Below are positions 50,313 to 63,627 of a stretch of 64,000 nt of DNA, in pieces. The stretch's first letter is position 1. The number at the start of each line of letters is the position of its first letter. Location of the stretch: assembly GCF_028769735.1 (NCBI RefSeq), contig NC_088177.1, positions 23,895,099 through 23,959,098 of the forward strand, read 5' to 3'. The notes beneath the pieces are model-generated. The model ran no database searches and was not told where the DNA came from. It worked only from the letters and a program-made list of their open reading frames with translations. The DNA comes from Zonotrichia leucophrys gambelii (lineage: Eukaryota > Chordata > Aves > Passeriformes > Passerellidae). A program made the translations under genes and the position numbers.

Positions 50313-51060
50313 AATACTTCAAGTGCCTTCTGTAGCTAGTTTTTAGCTTTGTTCATGCCTGTTGTTACTATTCAGGTGAGCTTTTTTTAATGGTACAACT
50401 TAAAAATCTTGCTTGGGCTTAAACTGCCTCAACTGCCACAGTGTGTCAAAGCTATGTGTAGAGTGGGTATTGTAAATTCAGCATGTCTCTTTAAGTTAAC
50501 ACATAGAGTGTGTAGTTGGTTGAAGTCTAACAGTTGTAGCCCTTGTTCAGTTTGCATATTGAAAAACTTCAAAGTACAAGCTTTGCTAAAATCTGACATC
50601 TCTCTAGCTGTCACACATTAAGAACAATTACTGATGGCAATTGACCTAGTAGGTTTGGTCTAGTGAACTAAAGATGCTTTTTATGCTGCCCTGTTCAAAT
50701 GGATTGAGTACACGTTTAATACACAGATGTTTACAAGCTACAGTGTCATCCAATGTTTGACTTAAGCGTATGGAAGTGTCAATGAAGTGCTGTTAATATT
50801 ATTCATTGTCTAACTTCTGACAGAATTCAGTTAAATGGCACTTGGATAAATGGCATCTCCTTTGGTGTTTGCGTTGCAGATGAACCAGAGGCACCTACAT
50901 GCAAAACTGTTTTGTGTTTACATGAAATATAAGAAGTCTCTGCACTTGATTGTACTTGAATACAAAGCACTATTTATACCTGTACTATAATGACAAGATA
51001 TAAGTGAATTTTGTGCCTTTGTGTATTTTGTTAAAGGAAAATAAAGACATCTAGCAGCAA
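50313..51060 (+). other. LNPK: LNPK 3' UTR (short form)
   Basis: AT-rich sequence follows the stop codon and reaches a canonical AATAAA at 51040-51045, with a GT-rich stretch just downstream. I see no coding signal. Longer forms could use the later signals. Confidence 0.8.
51040..51045 (+). terminator. LNPK: Poly(A) signal AATAAA, first
   Basis: This is the first canonical hexamer that fits as a proximal signal, about 730 bases after the stop. Cleavage is expected near 51060, before the TTGCTTTGTG stretch. Confidence 0.75.
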
Positions 51061-51474
51061 TACTTGCTTTGTGATTCCTAAAACTGAAGAGAATTCATGT
51101 TCTGCTGTATGCAGCTAATCAACAGTTACTTTGTGCAAGTTCAGAAGGAATGTGCCACCTTAATAGGAGCATGTCTATTTGTAGCTGAGGTGGCTTTGAC
51201 AGGATAGAAATGGATCCCTGATGAAAAGGGGAAGTGCATGTGCATTTGCCAAAAGGCTTTTCTAACTGTACCTAGGGCTAGTTGATACTATTTAATATTA
51301 CAGTTGCAATGAATATTTGCTGCTGGATTACTGAAAATGTAATTTTTTAAATTGCATTGCTTTTTAAGATAAGGACATTTGTTACACATTTCCTGTTAAA
51401 TGTAACAGCTGGGATCCTGGATTGGAAGTTTTCTGGTGTCTGAGAGATACCTAAGTCAATCAGATTTTTTTAGA

Positions 51475-51480
51475 AATAAA
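51475..51480 (+). terminator. LNPK: Poly(A) signal AATAAA, second
   Basis: A second canonical hexamer with TG-rich sequence after it. It could define a longer 3' UTR. Confidence 0.4.
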
Positions 51481-51632
51481 TGCTGAACATATGTGACTTG
51501 GTTGATTTAGTAATATTTTGGATAAAATTTTTATTTTGTAGTGTTGTGTACCTCACTACAGGGAGAGGCAAATTTCAAAACCATTTTTACTGTCTTGGTT
51601 CCAAAGAGAAATGGTTTTTACACTGTAAAGAT

Positions 51633-51638
51633 AATAAA
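51633..51638 (+). terminator. LNPK: Poly(A) signal AATAAA, third
   Basis: A third canonical hexamer, followed by AGTAGTTTGTGAGTC, a plausible GT-rich downstream element. It may end the longest 3' UTR. Confidence 0.45.
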
Positions 51639-54600
51639 ACCCCTCAATCTTAGTAGTTTGTGAGTCCTCTACAAGAAAAGCATGTTTCTCAATGTGACCT
51701 TAGTATCCATGTCTTTATACAAGACATAATTATTACATGAACAACAGCAATTAATTTTCTTTCTCAACTGCATGCTTTATTTTCTGATTCTTTGGGGATA
51801 GTTTAGAAGCTCAGCCTCACATCAGTCAGAAACAAGTGTGGTCTCTGTTTAGATTAAGAAGGAATTTTTTTCTGTTTCACTATATTAATTGCAGTTAATA
51901 TTTTATTTAGCAATCTTAATAGACAGAACGTAGGTGTGTAATTAAAGGAGTACTCATAGGTGTTTGTCTCTATTTACATGAACAATTAGCAAATAGGTAT
52001 TTTATGTGTGACTGTCTTAGTTGGGAATACAAAGAAAACGATGCCTTTTCAGGACATGTCTTACAGTATGAGAAAAGTACGGGGCACAAAGTGATAGGGG
52101 AATTAATTTTTTAATACTGTGAGAGAATACATTTTAGATTACAGAATTTATTTTAAATGGAAACAATTTTGCCTGAAAGGTGGCAAAGCTTACTTATTTT
52201 TTTGTAAGTTGCTAATCTCTACACTGTGTTTTGTGCCTCACTGATTTATCTGCTTAAAGGCTTATTTCTTTGGAGAGAAAACAAATCACAGACCTTGTGA
52301 GTAATTCAGCACAGTAAATTGTTGGGTATGCTTACATTATGAGTGCTAAAAAGAAGTAAAATTTGATATCTTGTTCCATCATATGGGAGATGAAGGCATG
52401 AATTACTGTCAGTTCAGAACTTAAGGTTGCTCTAGGCACAGATATTACTTCCTTTTAAAAATGTGTATCTGAAGTGTCTGGTCTTTTGTAGAGTAATTTC
52501 AGGTCCTTTCCATGACAAGCAGTGGCTGAGCTGTAATGCATGTAAATATCTATAGAATTGACTGAGAAAACTTGATATTGGACCTACATATTAAAAATGT
52601 GAAAATATACATGTTCTAGGCTAAAACATGTCCTGCTTTGGCCAAAGAAACTGATGTTTTTAGGATTTTGGGAGTGTGAACTTTTTTGTGAAAAAGGAGC
52701 CCTAGTATTTGGAGAGGTTGGGGTGGGGAATTATTTCTCCCAAGATTCTTAAATGTCACATGAGAAACTTTCCACTTTTTGTTTAATATATGACTGAATA
52801 TATCAAATATATCAAGTAGAGACAGTCAACCTGATGTGAAAACAAATACTGTTTAGAATGTGAAAAACCTGCTTTGTGACCTAAAAATACCTACAACATT
52901 TGAGCACAGGAAGATTTAGTTCTAAGTGCATGATAGAATTGTCCTAAAATACTTTCATACTTAAAAAAAAGTGTATGAGCAGTCATTTCCATTAACTGCT
53001 TCAGAAGGCTTGAAGATTATGTAAAGGATGTCCTAGAATTTTGGTAGAGAAAAAAAATCTATTTTTAACTTTCTAATTTTTCAGGGATTTAAAGCCCTCT
53101 AGTAAACGAGGGCACAGGGTTAATCAGTGGGTGAATTCAGGCTCATGATGATACATATGACCATTATGGACTGAGCTGTTCTCATTTTACAGTAAGCATT
53201 CACATGTTACTCCTGCCAAGTGTGGGTGCCCAGTCCTGATACCAATATGGGAAGAGGATTCTGTTTCTGCAGCAGTTGCTTCTTGGCTTCTGTGTACTGT
53301 AACTGTGGCAATAGTAAAAGGCACCTGTCCAAGAGGAATTGAATCCAAAAATAGTTGTAAATGAACAGCAGTAACCACACTTAGTCATGTCTTTGTAACA
53401 CCAAAAAAACCTTGGAAGTAGGAGTATGTAGTCAAAAAAAGTACAGCAATTGTTGTATTTGACTCTTAAGAATGAGGAAATGGAAGAAAGTAGAGGGAAA
53501 TAAATTCAAGAACTACTGTGGTTCCTTATTTTGTTGTCTTCTGACTTCTTGGCATGTACTCATACCTCAATTTTTTCAGAAGTACTGAGATTTCTCACAG
53601 GACTAGGCTTCTACAATGTCATAGGTGCCCTCTTTCCTTCTGTGGCCAGGATGAAAAGCAAGATTGAGTGGACTAGTGAAGTAATACTTAGCAAGCTTGT
53701 TGCTGTAGTGTTTTTATTGACTGGAATATTGTGAATAACTGTAGAAATGTCCTTTATTCACTTATAGTTTATAAACTGGGGAGGAGTTATCTTGACTGTG
53801 TAAAAACCGTCACAAAAGACAAATGAGTGTTCTACTTCAAAATAAATTGAGATGAGGCAGTCAGATTTACATTTTACTTTAGAAATGAGTTAAAAAAGGC
53901 AATAGTATTTTGAATTCTAGTACTTTTTCTAAAGGAGAACACAATTGATTTTTCTTGGACCATTTGAATTAAAACATTAGGTGGGTTCTTGGTATGGTGA
54001 TTTCTCAAGAAATCTGTTTAGCCTCCATGCAGGAAAGAGACGCTCCCAAGGAATGGAAAATGAAGGTAATGCAAAAGTTGATGGTTTAGGAATGGAATAG
54101 AGATTATCAAAAGCAAGTAACTAAGGGTGGGTATGGTTGCCTTAAAGTTAAGAAGGCTGAACACTATGTGTTGCTTGAGTAGAAGACAATGGAAGGACTT
54201 AATAATGGAGTTGGGGTAGAGGAGGGTGTGGTTTTTTTCTTTTTTGAACCAAGTCTTAATCAAGAGATAAGAAAGATGAGTTTAAAGAGATTTTTTTCAG
54301 AAAATGTGGTAGGATTTGGCTGTTACCACATGGCAATACGTAACTCGGGTTACTATCATGTTCCTATGTCAGAAATAAGGATGGAATTGACAAGGAATCT
54401 TATTAGAGAATTTTGTTTGCTTTTGAGAGTTAATTCCAGAATAAACACATGACAATAACTTGGTAGAAAAAAGCTGTCTAGCTATTATGAGAGACTTAGG
54501 AATTTTTTTAACCTTCAAAGGCTAGGGAGAAACACTTCTTTGTTGGTATATGGTTCTGATCATAGCAATATTTGTAAACTTGTGGTTTTGTGATGTTGGA

Positions 54601-56681
54601 GGAGTGAGAAGGCTTGGGGAAACTTTCATTATTCAGTAGCTAAGTCTGCTACTAAAAACTTTACAAAAATTAAAGACTCTTTAAGTCTAAACACATTCAG
54701 TACAGAAGTACTGGATGTAAAGAAAATTTTAAATAAGCTTACTTCTTCTTAGTAAATTAGTTACTTCTCCATATTTATTCTGCTGCTGGAATGAGGTTTT
54801 GTTAGGTATTCTACAATGAGGAAAACTGTGGGATAAGGGATGTCCTGTCTGTGAATGTTGCACTAGAACAATATCCTTGAAGATTCATTTTGTTTCTTTG
54901 GCAAATAATAATTTGACCAGTTCGCTGAGTGTTCTCAAGCAAAATCTTTAGGCCTTCATTTCCTTCCATGTCTTACAGACTGTTTTTAGTTTAGTTTGTT
55001 TTTTTTTTTTCCCTTAATTTCTCTTAAGAGGTTCTTTCCTGTCCAGTCATGTGGTTGAAAGTTAATGCCTCAGATGTCAGCATCTCATGTTTCAGTTCCC
55101 TTCTAGAATTGGTAAAATGCAGCCCTGTCCAGAATTCTGGTGTAGTGAGCCTCTGAAGGAGACTGTGCAGAACACATATCCTTAATACAGGCTAATCTAA
55201 AAAAAAGGCTGTAGATACATCAAGTGCAGAGACATTAGGAGGAGAGTAAGTTTTCCAGGAATAAAGACTGAAAGTTTGAAAGTTCCTAATAATTTGGGCA
55301 AATAGCCTTGCAGGAGGGATTAGATTTAAAATGAGAGGGCAATAAAAGATTGCTCCATGACTGGTGGATTGTGTTTGATTGATGGCATGTGATTTCTTAT
55401 AATTGCTTAAGAATGTATTTGATGGCAGTGTATGGGCAATGGAGATTTTTGGTGGTTGTCAGAAAGTTCTGATTCACTGACAGGAAAACGTATGTGAAAT
55501 GATTACTGGTCTTTGGCAGCGCTCCTCTCTTCCATGGTGTGGTCTTTAGGTGGAATTCATATGTCTCAGGTTTGTGGAAGGTGTTGAAGGCAAGGAATTA
55601 CAGCTGGTGGGGTTGACTGGCTCCAGATCCTGGTGTATAGTCATGCACCAATGTTTCTGTCAGAGGAGAGACTGTAAACTTCCATCAGAAATATGTCCTA
55701 GTTGAGCCTGTCTGGTAGTCTGAAATTCAGTGCACTTCCTGCTTTGGATTGTTGACCTTTGTACGAGAAGAATGGCATCCTGAGTAAGTGGGAATTCTAG
55801 CCTTGGGTTTTTACTAGAGGTTTGTTTACACAACATTATCTAAATAGGATGAGCTCCAATGGTGTTTAACAATGGCAACTGCTACCCCCCAGCATTTAAA
55901 AAAATAAGAAATGGAGTTGTCCCTTAAGATTGCAAGTCTCAAGGAATTTGTCTTCACCATTGCTTTTGATTTGTGGGCCTCTCTGGGGTCTTGTCAGGTC
56001 ACATTCAATCTTTTCTCTGAAAGAATAACGATCCTGTGATTCTATGAAGAATAAGACCTAGAGAGGTATATGATAGGCAGGATAGTGAGAAGAGCTTTAA
56101 AATGAAATGTATTGATTATACAATAATTCGTTCCCAAACCATGGGGTTTTGAGATTAAAGCAGACACTTGGAAGATTGTCAGTAGATTATTTAACTTTGC
56201 AACAGTAAAAAATCTAAAGCACTGTATCATAATATAACTTTCAAGGTTGCATAAAATCAATTTGATCATGACTTAAATTTTTGGGTAGAAGGGGATGTCG
56301 TGACCAAGTCTTGTAATACTGGTTATTTCTCACAGCAGTCACTGTGGGAATAAACCTATTTCAGGACTGCCACTGTAGGTACCTAGCACTGTACTGCTAG
56401 GATTTTCAGTGAACAATTACTAATGTTTTTCAGGAGCACCTGAAAGACTTCATAAGCCTTTGCCACTGTGAAATCATGTGTTCTCCTTCTGTTGTGTGAC
56501 AAAAATAATTTGCAAAAGGGAGATTGCAACCGCCAGAGAAGAATACACGCAGCAAAATCCCAAGATAATCAGATATAGGAGAAAATAAGGAGTGCAGATA
56601 CTGGAGAGCTGACAATTTTGGGTGTTCAATTTGTAAATTCAAAGTCATCTCTAAATTTGTAAACTTATATTGAAATAATCA

Positions 56682-56702
56682 TTCTTTCTCTCTTTCTCTC
56701 TC
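56682..56702. repeat. (CT/CTTT)n microsatellite
   Basis: A pure pyrimidine run of CTTT and CT units, about 21 bases. Confidence 0.85.
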
Positions 56703-57077
56703 CATTTTGCTGCCGCAATGAAAATGGAGAAGCTGGATTTGTAGAAAACTCAAGCAACAAAGACCTTCCAGCTCTTCTCAAGTGCCCTCTAATTCCTTGC
56801 ATCACTTCAAGGAGTTCTGCTCAGTTGATGAAACTTAATTTTTGACTTGTTCAGCACTCAAAAACATTTTACAAAACCACCAAGAAAATTCCTTTTTAAG
56901 AAAGCTGTTTTGAATTATGTTTTAAAGGAAATGTGAAAGTTATTTCTTTAGGAATGTTTGTACTTGCATTTTTGTAAAGTGAGCTTTTATTTAAGCAGGA
57001 GTACCTGTATATTTATAGATGCTATTGTTGTAATAGTATTGTTGCATTAGTAAAGGGTATGTTTGTTTATGTACTAT

Positions 57078-57114
57078 AAATATTATCTTTAATCAGAAAT
57101 ATTATCTTTAATCG
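57078..57114 (+). repeat. 19-bp tandem duplication
   Basis: AAATATTATCTTTAATC appears twice in a row, 19 bases apart. Confidence 0.85.
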
Positions 57115-58139
57115 TTCTAATCCTAGATGTAGCCTTGACTATTCATCACCTGCAGTTGAAATTTCATTAAAATCAATGGCAAAAACATTAATTAGTGTGA
57201 ATTCTTAGGCTCTAATAGACTTCCTGAAATGTCTGTCTTAGCTTTTCTGCTTGTAATTGAGAAAATATTGAACTTGTGCCCCCCTTTTGAAATTTACTAT
57301 TTTACCAAATGAAGCAAATTTTAAAGCATATGAAATGAAATTGCATAGTTTGTTATTTGAATATATGCTGTCTTTGCTGTGTATGTAAGTTGTTGAGGAA
57401 AAAACTGATCATGAAAAAGCTATTTATTTGCCTGAGCTTAATTGATGATTTGAGGTGATAATTCTGTTTAATAGTTCCTTCTGTGCTGGCTGTACTTAAT
57501 CAACTTGAGTTTTGTAGTTATCTGGGTGTTTTTGAGAACCCCATATGTTCCCAAACAAGGATGAGGGAGCCCCTGCCTCGTTAATGCAGCCCCTGCCCCC
57601 TGGTTGGACTGGCATATGTAGGAGAAGAAAGTTGTTCAAGGTTGAGTAGTTTCTGATAGGACCCATTTGTCTGTGCTACAGCCAATTGTGAGAACTCCTG
57701 GCTCATGGCATGAGCAGCCAGCTCTCCACCCTCAAAGGTCAGCCTGGCACAGGACTGCAAAATTTTGTGTGTGCTGAGGCAGAGGCAGGAAAACCTGCCT
57801 TGACTCAGGATTGAAAATATGTGGCAGCTTCAGAGAGAATTGTGGAGTTGTGAAGGTGCTGACTTTGGCCCACGATTCCATAGACATTTCAGGGTGGGTA
57901 TTGCAGCTTTTATTGTATCTAAATGGTGATTTATGTCCTTATTCCTCCATTATTGTCCACAAGGTACTGCCCTGTGTCACAGGCCTGTATTACCTAGTTT
58001 TTTCAGACTGTTTCATTTTCATTAGCACAGCTGCTTTAGCTTGTGATCAGTGTACTGCACCTCATTGATAATCTAAGAGGGTATTAGAGGCACAGAAGTG
58101 ACGCGTAACCCTGTCAGTCTGGCTTGATTGACCCCTTCC

Positions 58140-58760
58140 AAAACATGGGTTCATTTTTTTTTTTTAAATCCAAGTTAGCCTGCATCCATTTTCACACAGA
58201 TTCCGGGCAGTTTAAAGGTTGGTCAGATTCGAATATTGCTCTTTCAAATTTGATAATGTATGAGTACAGAACTGTGACCTTTGATACGTAGTAATACATC
58301 AACATGACATGAGCAGTAAGTGCAGCAATTACCTTTGCTACACTTCAGATTGTGTTTTAGTTCTCATCTTGCATGCAATTATTTCAGGAAAAAAGGAATG
58401 CCTTTAAGTTAAATATTTTTTGCAAATAGCATAAGTGCAGAAATTAATTTCTGGGGACTTTCTGATTTACAGGTAAATGTTTTCAAATTAATCTTGGCTT
58501 TTAAATTATCATTGTTTTAGTGGTAGAAAGAAGCCTGCTGCCATTGGCTTTTAAAATACTTTTATTTTCTGAAAGAGTTTCTTTAAACATTTTTGTTGTG
58601 TTCTAATGTAATCTAAATTTCATATTCTAATTTATGGCCAAAGCCTGATCCTGCAGGCAGTTGACATGTCACTGTGTTCATGTTGCTCCCATGATAATAC
58701 TCATGAGTTGGTTATGTGCATGGTAATAATGCAAGTTTACATGCTTTTAGGTGCCTTTCA
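58140..58760. promoter_or_regulatory. Candidate conserved noncoding element downstream of LNPK
   Basis: It is a non-repetitive block with homeodomain and POU-like words (TGCAATTATTT, AATTAATTT, GGTAATAATGCAAGTTTAC) and GTGACCTTTGA, a nuclear-receptor half-site word. Its texture differs from neighbouring T-rich DNA. Conservation is inferred, not seen. Confidence 0.25.
58637..58668 (+). repeat. Possible ancient amniote repeat fragment
   Basis: GCCAAAGCCTGATCCTGCAG resembles the GGCCTGATCCTGC word of an old dispersed amniote repeat. It is short and from memory only. Confidence 0.3.
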
Positions 58761-60879
58761 GAACATCAGAGCATCTCAGACGTGCATCACATACTGATTT
58801 AAGAGGCTGTTTTTAGGTGCCCCAGCAATGTTTCATCTTTTTTCTGAGCAGATCAGGATGCATTTGGTTTGTTTCCAGATGTTCTTTCTCACTTGTTGTT
58901 ATGAATTATTTGGATAATGATTGTGCACAAGCACTACCTGGTAGTGCTGTAAAAACACAAATCAGTACTCCTTGCCAAAGAGCATAAGGCCTTGAGAGGA
59001 CTGATAGCGGTTGTGGCTTCTGTTCTGTGAGCTAAGAATCAGAATAAAATTACTGTGTCATTCTGGGCAAGCAATTGAATAACCATTGGGTGGTGACTCT
59101 GTCACTGTTGTCTGTCACAACCTAAACTCAAAGGGATAATTTGAAGTAGGACTTCATGTTCTTGTACGTGTCTCCTCAGCAGCCAAGCACTGAGGGGTGT
59201 TGGCATGCCAAAGTTAGGCACTGAACTTTAATTCAGGAGCTGGGGAAGTCCTTATTTTGTTCTCTATTGAGGTGAAATCAACACCTTTTGGAATGGCATT
59301 CTTTAAACTGTTAAAAATGTACAGCCCTAGTCCCCAAAACCATTTGGTCATTCTGGGGCACAGGAGGCAGGCTGATGTGGAATACGGACTGAAAGGAGCC
59401 ACTCTCTTCCCAACCTACCAAGAGCTGAGGGTGCTTTTGCTAGGCTGGCTTTGTCTTTTAATTCCTGCCTGTGGAGGCTGCTCACTTGCTGTACGTGTGC
59501 ACTTGTTATAGATTGATAAAACTGAAAGCTTTTCTAATGCAATGGAAGGAAGGGTGTCTTTTTTTGCTCACTATTTTGTAGCAAGTAGCTATTGTGCTGT
59601 TGTTTGTCCCCAGGGAGTAAAATCAAAACAAATTTATTAGATGACCATAGAACTTGCTCCTAAGCAGGGTCTTGACCATACAAATTGTTTTGCAAAGCCA
59701 CAAGGAAGGTGCTACCTGGGGACAATGTGCAACCGTGGTTTTGCTTTGTTTCTTGTTGCTTTTACCCTGTGCCACTTAAGGGCACTTGGGCCCTTAATTC
59801 CTTTAAAATATGCAAAAAAATAGAGTTGTTTTGTTACTGCCATTAAATTTTAAATGTTTACAGCCAGTAGTAACTTACTTTGGGAAAAAACTACCCAGTC
59901 CACTTTTCTGCAGTGTTTTCCATTAAAAAATGTAAGTACTGTATATGTGGAAGTCTTAGGTCTATGCTGCCGCCTTAGCAGGTGATGACAGCTCAGTGGA
60001 GAAGTTTGTTTGGCAGCTGGGGCTCCATGTTTGTAGAAAGTTCCTTAGGCTGAAAGGCTGCCCTTGTACAGGTAGGTGACTCTTGGTAGAGAAGTGAATT
60101 TGTTACTTGACTACAAGTAATAAGGGGATAACAATGGCAACTACTAATAATTGCATGTTATTATTTGTTGATTGTTATTTGCTCATTCTGAGTTTATTAT
60201 TTCTGGTAACAACTCTGGCTTCTTTAGTTTTCTATATTGTATATTATTAACCACTTTTTAAAAAAGAGTGACAACACTGATATTCCCCAACAGTAGCATC
60301 TTTTTGATAGTATCTATAAAATATTTCCTTTCATATTTTAGAGAAGGAGGTGAAGGTAATATTTTTTCCATGATTCATACTATAGCAGTATGACTAGAAG
60401 TATTTACTTTTCAGAAATGCTAGGATTTTTGTTTGTTTCAGCTATTTGCCTAGATCTATGTGATTTTGGAGCTTTTTAAAAAATGGTGAATGATAGCCTG
60501 GTTGCAGAATGTATTTTCTTTTTAAGGCTTATCTTAAAAGAAAAGACCTAGCAGGTTGCAATGATAAAATCCTCCTGGAAGGAATTGGTTGAATTATTGA
60601 AGAAATGGTAGGCAGCTGAAATTATGGACACTTAATGGAAAATACTTGGCTAAGACTGTGCACAACATCTTGTGAATACTCCTGATACATCATAATAAGG
60701 CATTATGTTTGTCTAGTCATGAAGTCTGATCTATTTGATTTTAAATCTCAGACTGTGAGATTGATCTCTGATTCTGAGTAAGTGTAATGATTCTGAGAGC
60801 TGGAATATTGTTTGCCATTGTGAACCGTGCTGAAGGATTCTCAGAATGTATAACATAATAGATGCAATTTTGTTTGATT

Positions 60880-61120
60880 TTTTTGTTCCCTAGGCCAATT
60901 TAATTTTGATTTATTTGCCTCATTAACCCAGAAATTCAGAAAATTGAATGCTACCTGAGCGAGGTATTATTAACACTAGTGAAATATCTTCAAATTCACT
61001 TCATGCTTATAAATTAGTCTTTTGAAAGCATTTTAAAGGCATAATGATGCTGTAGTGAAAATGTACAGCATCATTTAAAAATTGCAAAATGCTTATTTGA
61101 TTTCAGAAATAAGACTTGGT
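60880..61120. promoter_or_regulatory. Candidate conserved noncoding element, second
   Basis: It has dense AT-rich binding words (CCAATTTAATTTTGATTTAT, CATTAACCC, CTTATAAATTAGTC) and a duplicated ATGATGCTGTA/TACAGCATCAT inverted pair at about 61043-61073 that can form a hairpin. It is not recognised as a transposon. Confidence 0.28.
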
Positions 61121-63610
61121 CACCTGACTTAAATATATACTGATCTATTATTTATGCTTTGAAAATAGAGCTGATAAAAAGCATAAGTGTTCTTGATATT
61201 ATATTTTGTCATATCTAGCTAAAAAGATTGAAATCCAGAGAAACAATTTTCTGAAGAAATGAAATAGTATGCCCTCCTGAACCCCTGGGGAAAATAGCCT
61301 CTCTGTTTGCTCAGAATATGAAGCAGTAAAACAGTATAAGTAAAACAGACAGCCCATGTCACATTCCTATTTGTACAGTCTGGAATGATGTTTTAAAAAC
61401 ATTTTCTAGTTATTTTTGATAAATAAATGGCAAAAATAACATCTGCAAACCAACCCTGCTGATGTAAGATTTTTCAGATCAGATTTGTTTGTCAGTGAAA
61501 GTTCAGAAAATTGCCTTGCAGAACTTAAGCTGTATAACTCCCAAAAATATGCACACCAAATGTGTAAGAATATATTTTGTTGTCTTTTGCCCTTCCTTGG
61601 AGAAAATAATGCTGATTCTCCATTATCTTTGCTTTTGGGCTTAGAAGGTAGCTTGATAAAAATAGAGGAAATCAATTAGGATATAAAATCGCATGTTTAT
61701 GAAGTGTTAAATAGCTCTAAGTTCATATTCACAGTGGAGCATCCAGCTATGTATTTGGAATAGTGTATTCTGGTTAAAGCTCTGAGATTTCCCCCTGAGC
61801 CAGTACTGCTGCACTGCAAACTTGGCTTAGTGCTTGTAAGATCCTTGCTCAGGTGCTGCTCCCACCTCTGGCCAGGTGTGACAAGGACAGATGGGCGGTG
61901 TCTGGCTGTTGCTCCCTTCAGGTGCTGCCGAAGGCTGCCACACTGGGGCTGAAGAGAAGGTCCTCCAGAAATTGTGGCTTTCAGAAATGCACTCTTCAGT
62001 TCAAGGATGCTGCTGCCACTCTAATTTCCATCACTGGCATAATAGCTGAGATGGAAAAACATTCCTTGGGCAGCAGGATTGAGAAACCTGATGTCATGGC
62101 TCTACCAATGCCTGGTTATCCAGGACTGGCTAAGGAAGGTGTGTCTGTACATCTTCCAAAACATGGTTTGTTGGGGTAATGTCCTTTCAGCTGCATTTGA
62201 GTAATAAATGTCTTATGACTGTTGGTATGCTTTGGACTTTAGTGCCTTGAAGAGTTGCTTAAAATCAGCTTTAATTTTATTTTTGTAAATGGACTCCATC
62301 TCAGACTAAATTCTGTGATACGTCCACAGAAAAATAAGGCATGTATTTTTCATTAAGTATGTGTTTAATAGTGACCAACCCCCCCCCACCCCCTTTTTCT
62401 TTTATTTTTTCAGTCTTTAAAAAAATAATGATTTAATAAACTCTTCTCTCTGAGTTTATACTAGGCTGGAATATTACCTGTTATTTTAATACCTGAACAA
62501 AAGATGGGGTTTACCAGGCTAATAATATTTGATTACAATGATTCTCCCTCCATTGAATGAAAAAAGGCTTGGCTAGGGAGTTTTTGTAAGGATCAGGGCT
62601 AGAATTCTAGAACAGGTAATTTTTGTGTTCTGTTTGCATGTGTTCACTATTGTATATAATCATAGTGGTGATAACTGGCACACTGAATAAGCTGAATGTT
62701 TGTTTCTCTACAGCAGGTATAAGAAGGAATGAACATGGTAATGCTAAGTTCTAAATCCAAGCACTTCTGATCCACCCAAGATTCATTTCAGGTTTTTCTT
62801 TAGCAAAAGGCTCTGAATTGCCTCAGATCATACAGGATGCTTTGTCTATCAATATTTTTCATTTTTAATCACAAGGACAGTGTGTATCAGTCTAAAGGGA
62901 ATCACCATGTTTTTATTGAATCTGAATTTCTTGCATCAATCACTTCCTCAGAAGTCTTATTCTAATGTGGTGTTTGTTCAAGTAATTATTAATTGAAATA
63001 TTTAGTATTATTGATAAACATTTAATGGTTTCTGTAATGCCTAGATGAAAATTCCTTAGCTGTGAGCCATGTGTGTAATTTTGCATGTGAGGTGGAAGGT
63101 TAGAATATGTTAGAGAGAAAAAACACTTTTCAAATGTTAATGTACTATCTTTTATGCTGAAAGTTTGCTAGGTCTGCAAGTAAATTATTTAAAAGTTATT
63201 ATTTACTGGAGTTCTAAGGCATATTGCTAGAGAAATTAGTCTGTTTTCACTAAATGAGAAAGTATTTTCAGCCAAGAAATCACAGGAAGCCCTGGGAAAT
63301 GCAGTTACTGGAGAAGGAAGCTCTCATGTCAACAATTACATGATATTTGTGGTGGCTATTCTGGTATGAGAATGCTGAAGTTTCTTACTTATCTTGCAGT
63401 GGGAAAATGCAGGCCTTGGCTCTTGTTTTGCCCTCCACAAAGGAAATTATTTTTGTTGAGAACATTTAAACAAAAACAAATGAGCAGGGAAATTTTTCAA
63501 GACTTAACAGCAAAGCCAGCGCTGTGCCAGGCTTGGGCTTCTCTGCACCCGGAGAGCTGCAGTGCCTGTCTGCACTAGGTGGGCCAGGGCCGAGGAGGAT
63601 GGGGGTGAGC

Positions 63611-63627
63611 AGCACTCTCTGGTGGCA
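63611..63627 (-). promoter_or_regulatory. CTCF-like motif, minus orientation
   Basis: Read on the minus strand, the site is TGCCACCAGAGAGTGCT. It matches the core CCACCAGAGGGCGCT with two changes. It sits in a locally GC-rich patch. Confidence 0.5.

Noticed and set aside
56000..56050. CR1-like tail GATCCTGTGATTCTATGA
   Set aside because: The tail word fits a CR1 terminus but the sequence before it does not follow the CR1 3' UTR, so I did not call an element.
61853..62179. 108-codon open frame in the downstream flank
   Set aside because: No domain or family resemblance and no splice partner; left as unassigned intergenic sequence.
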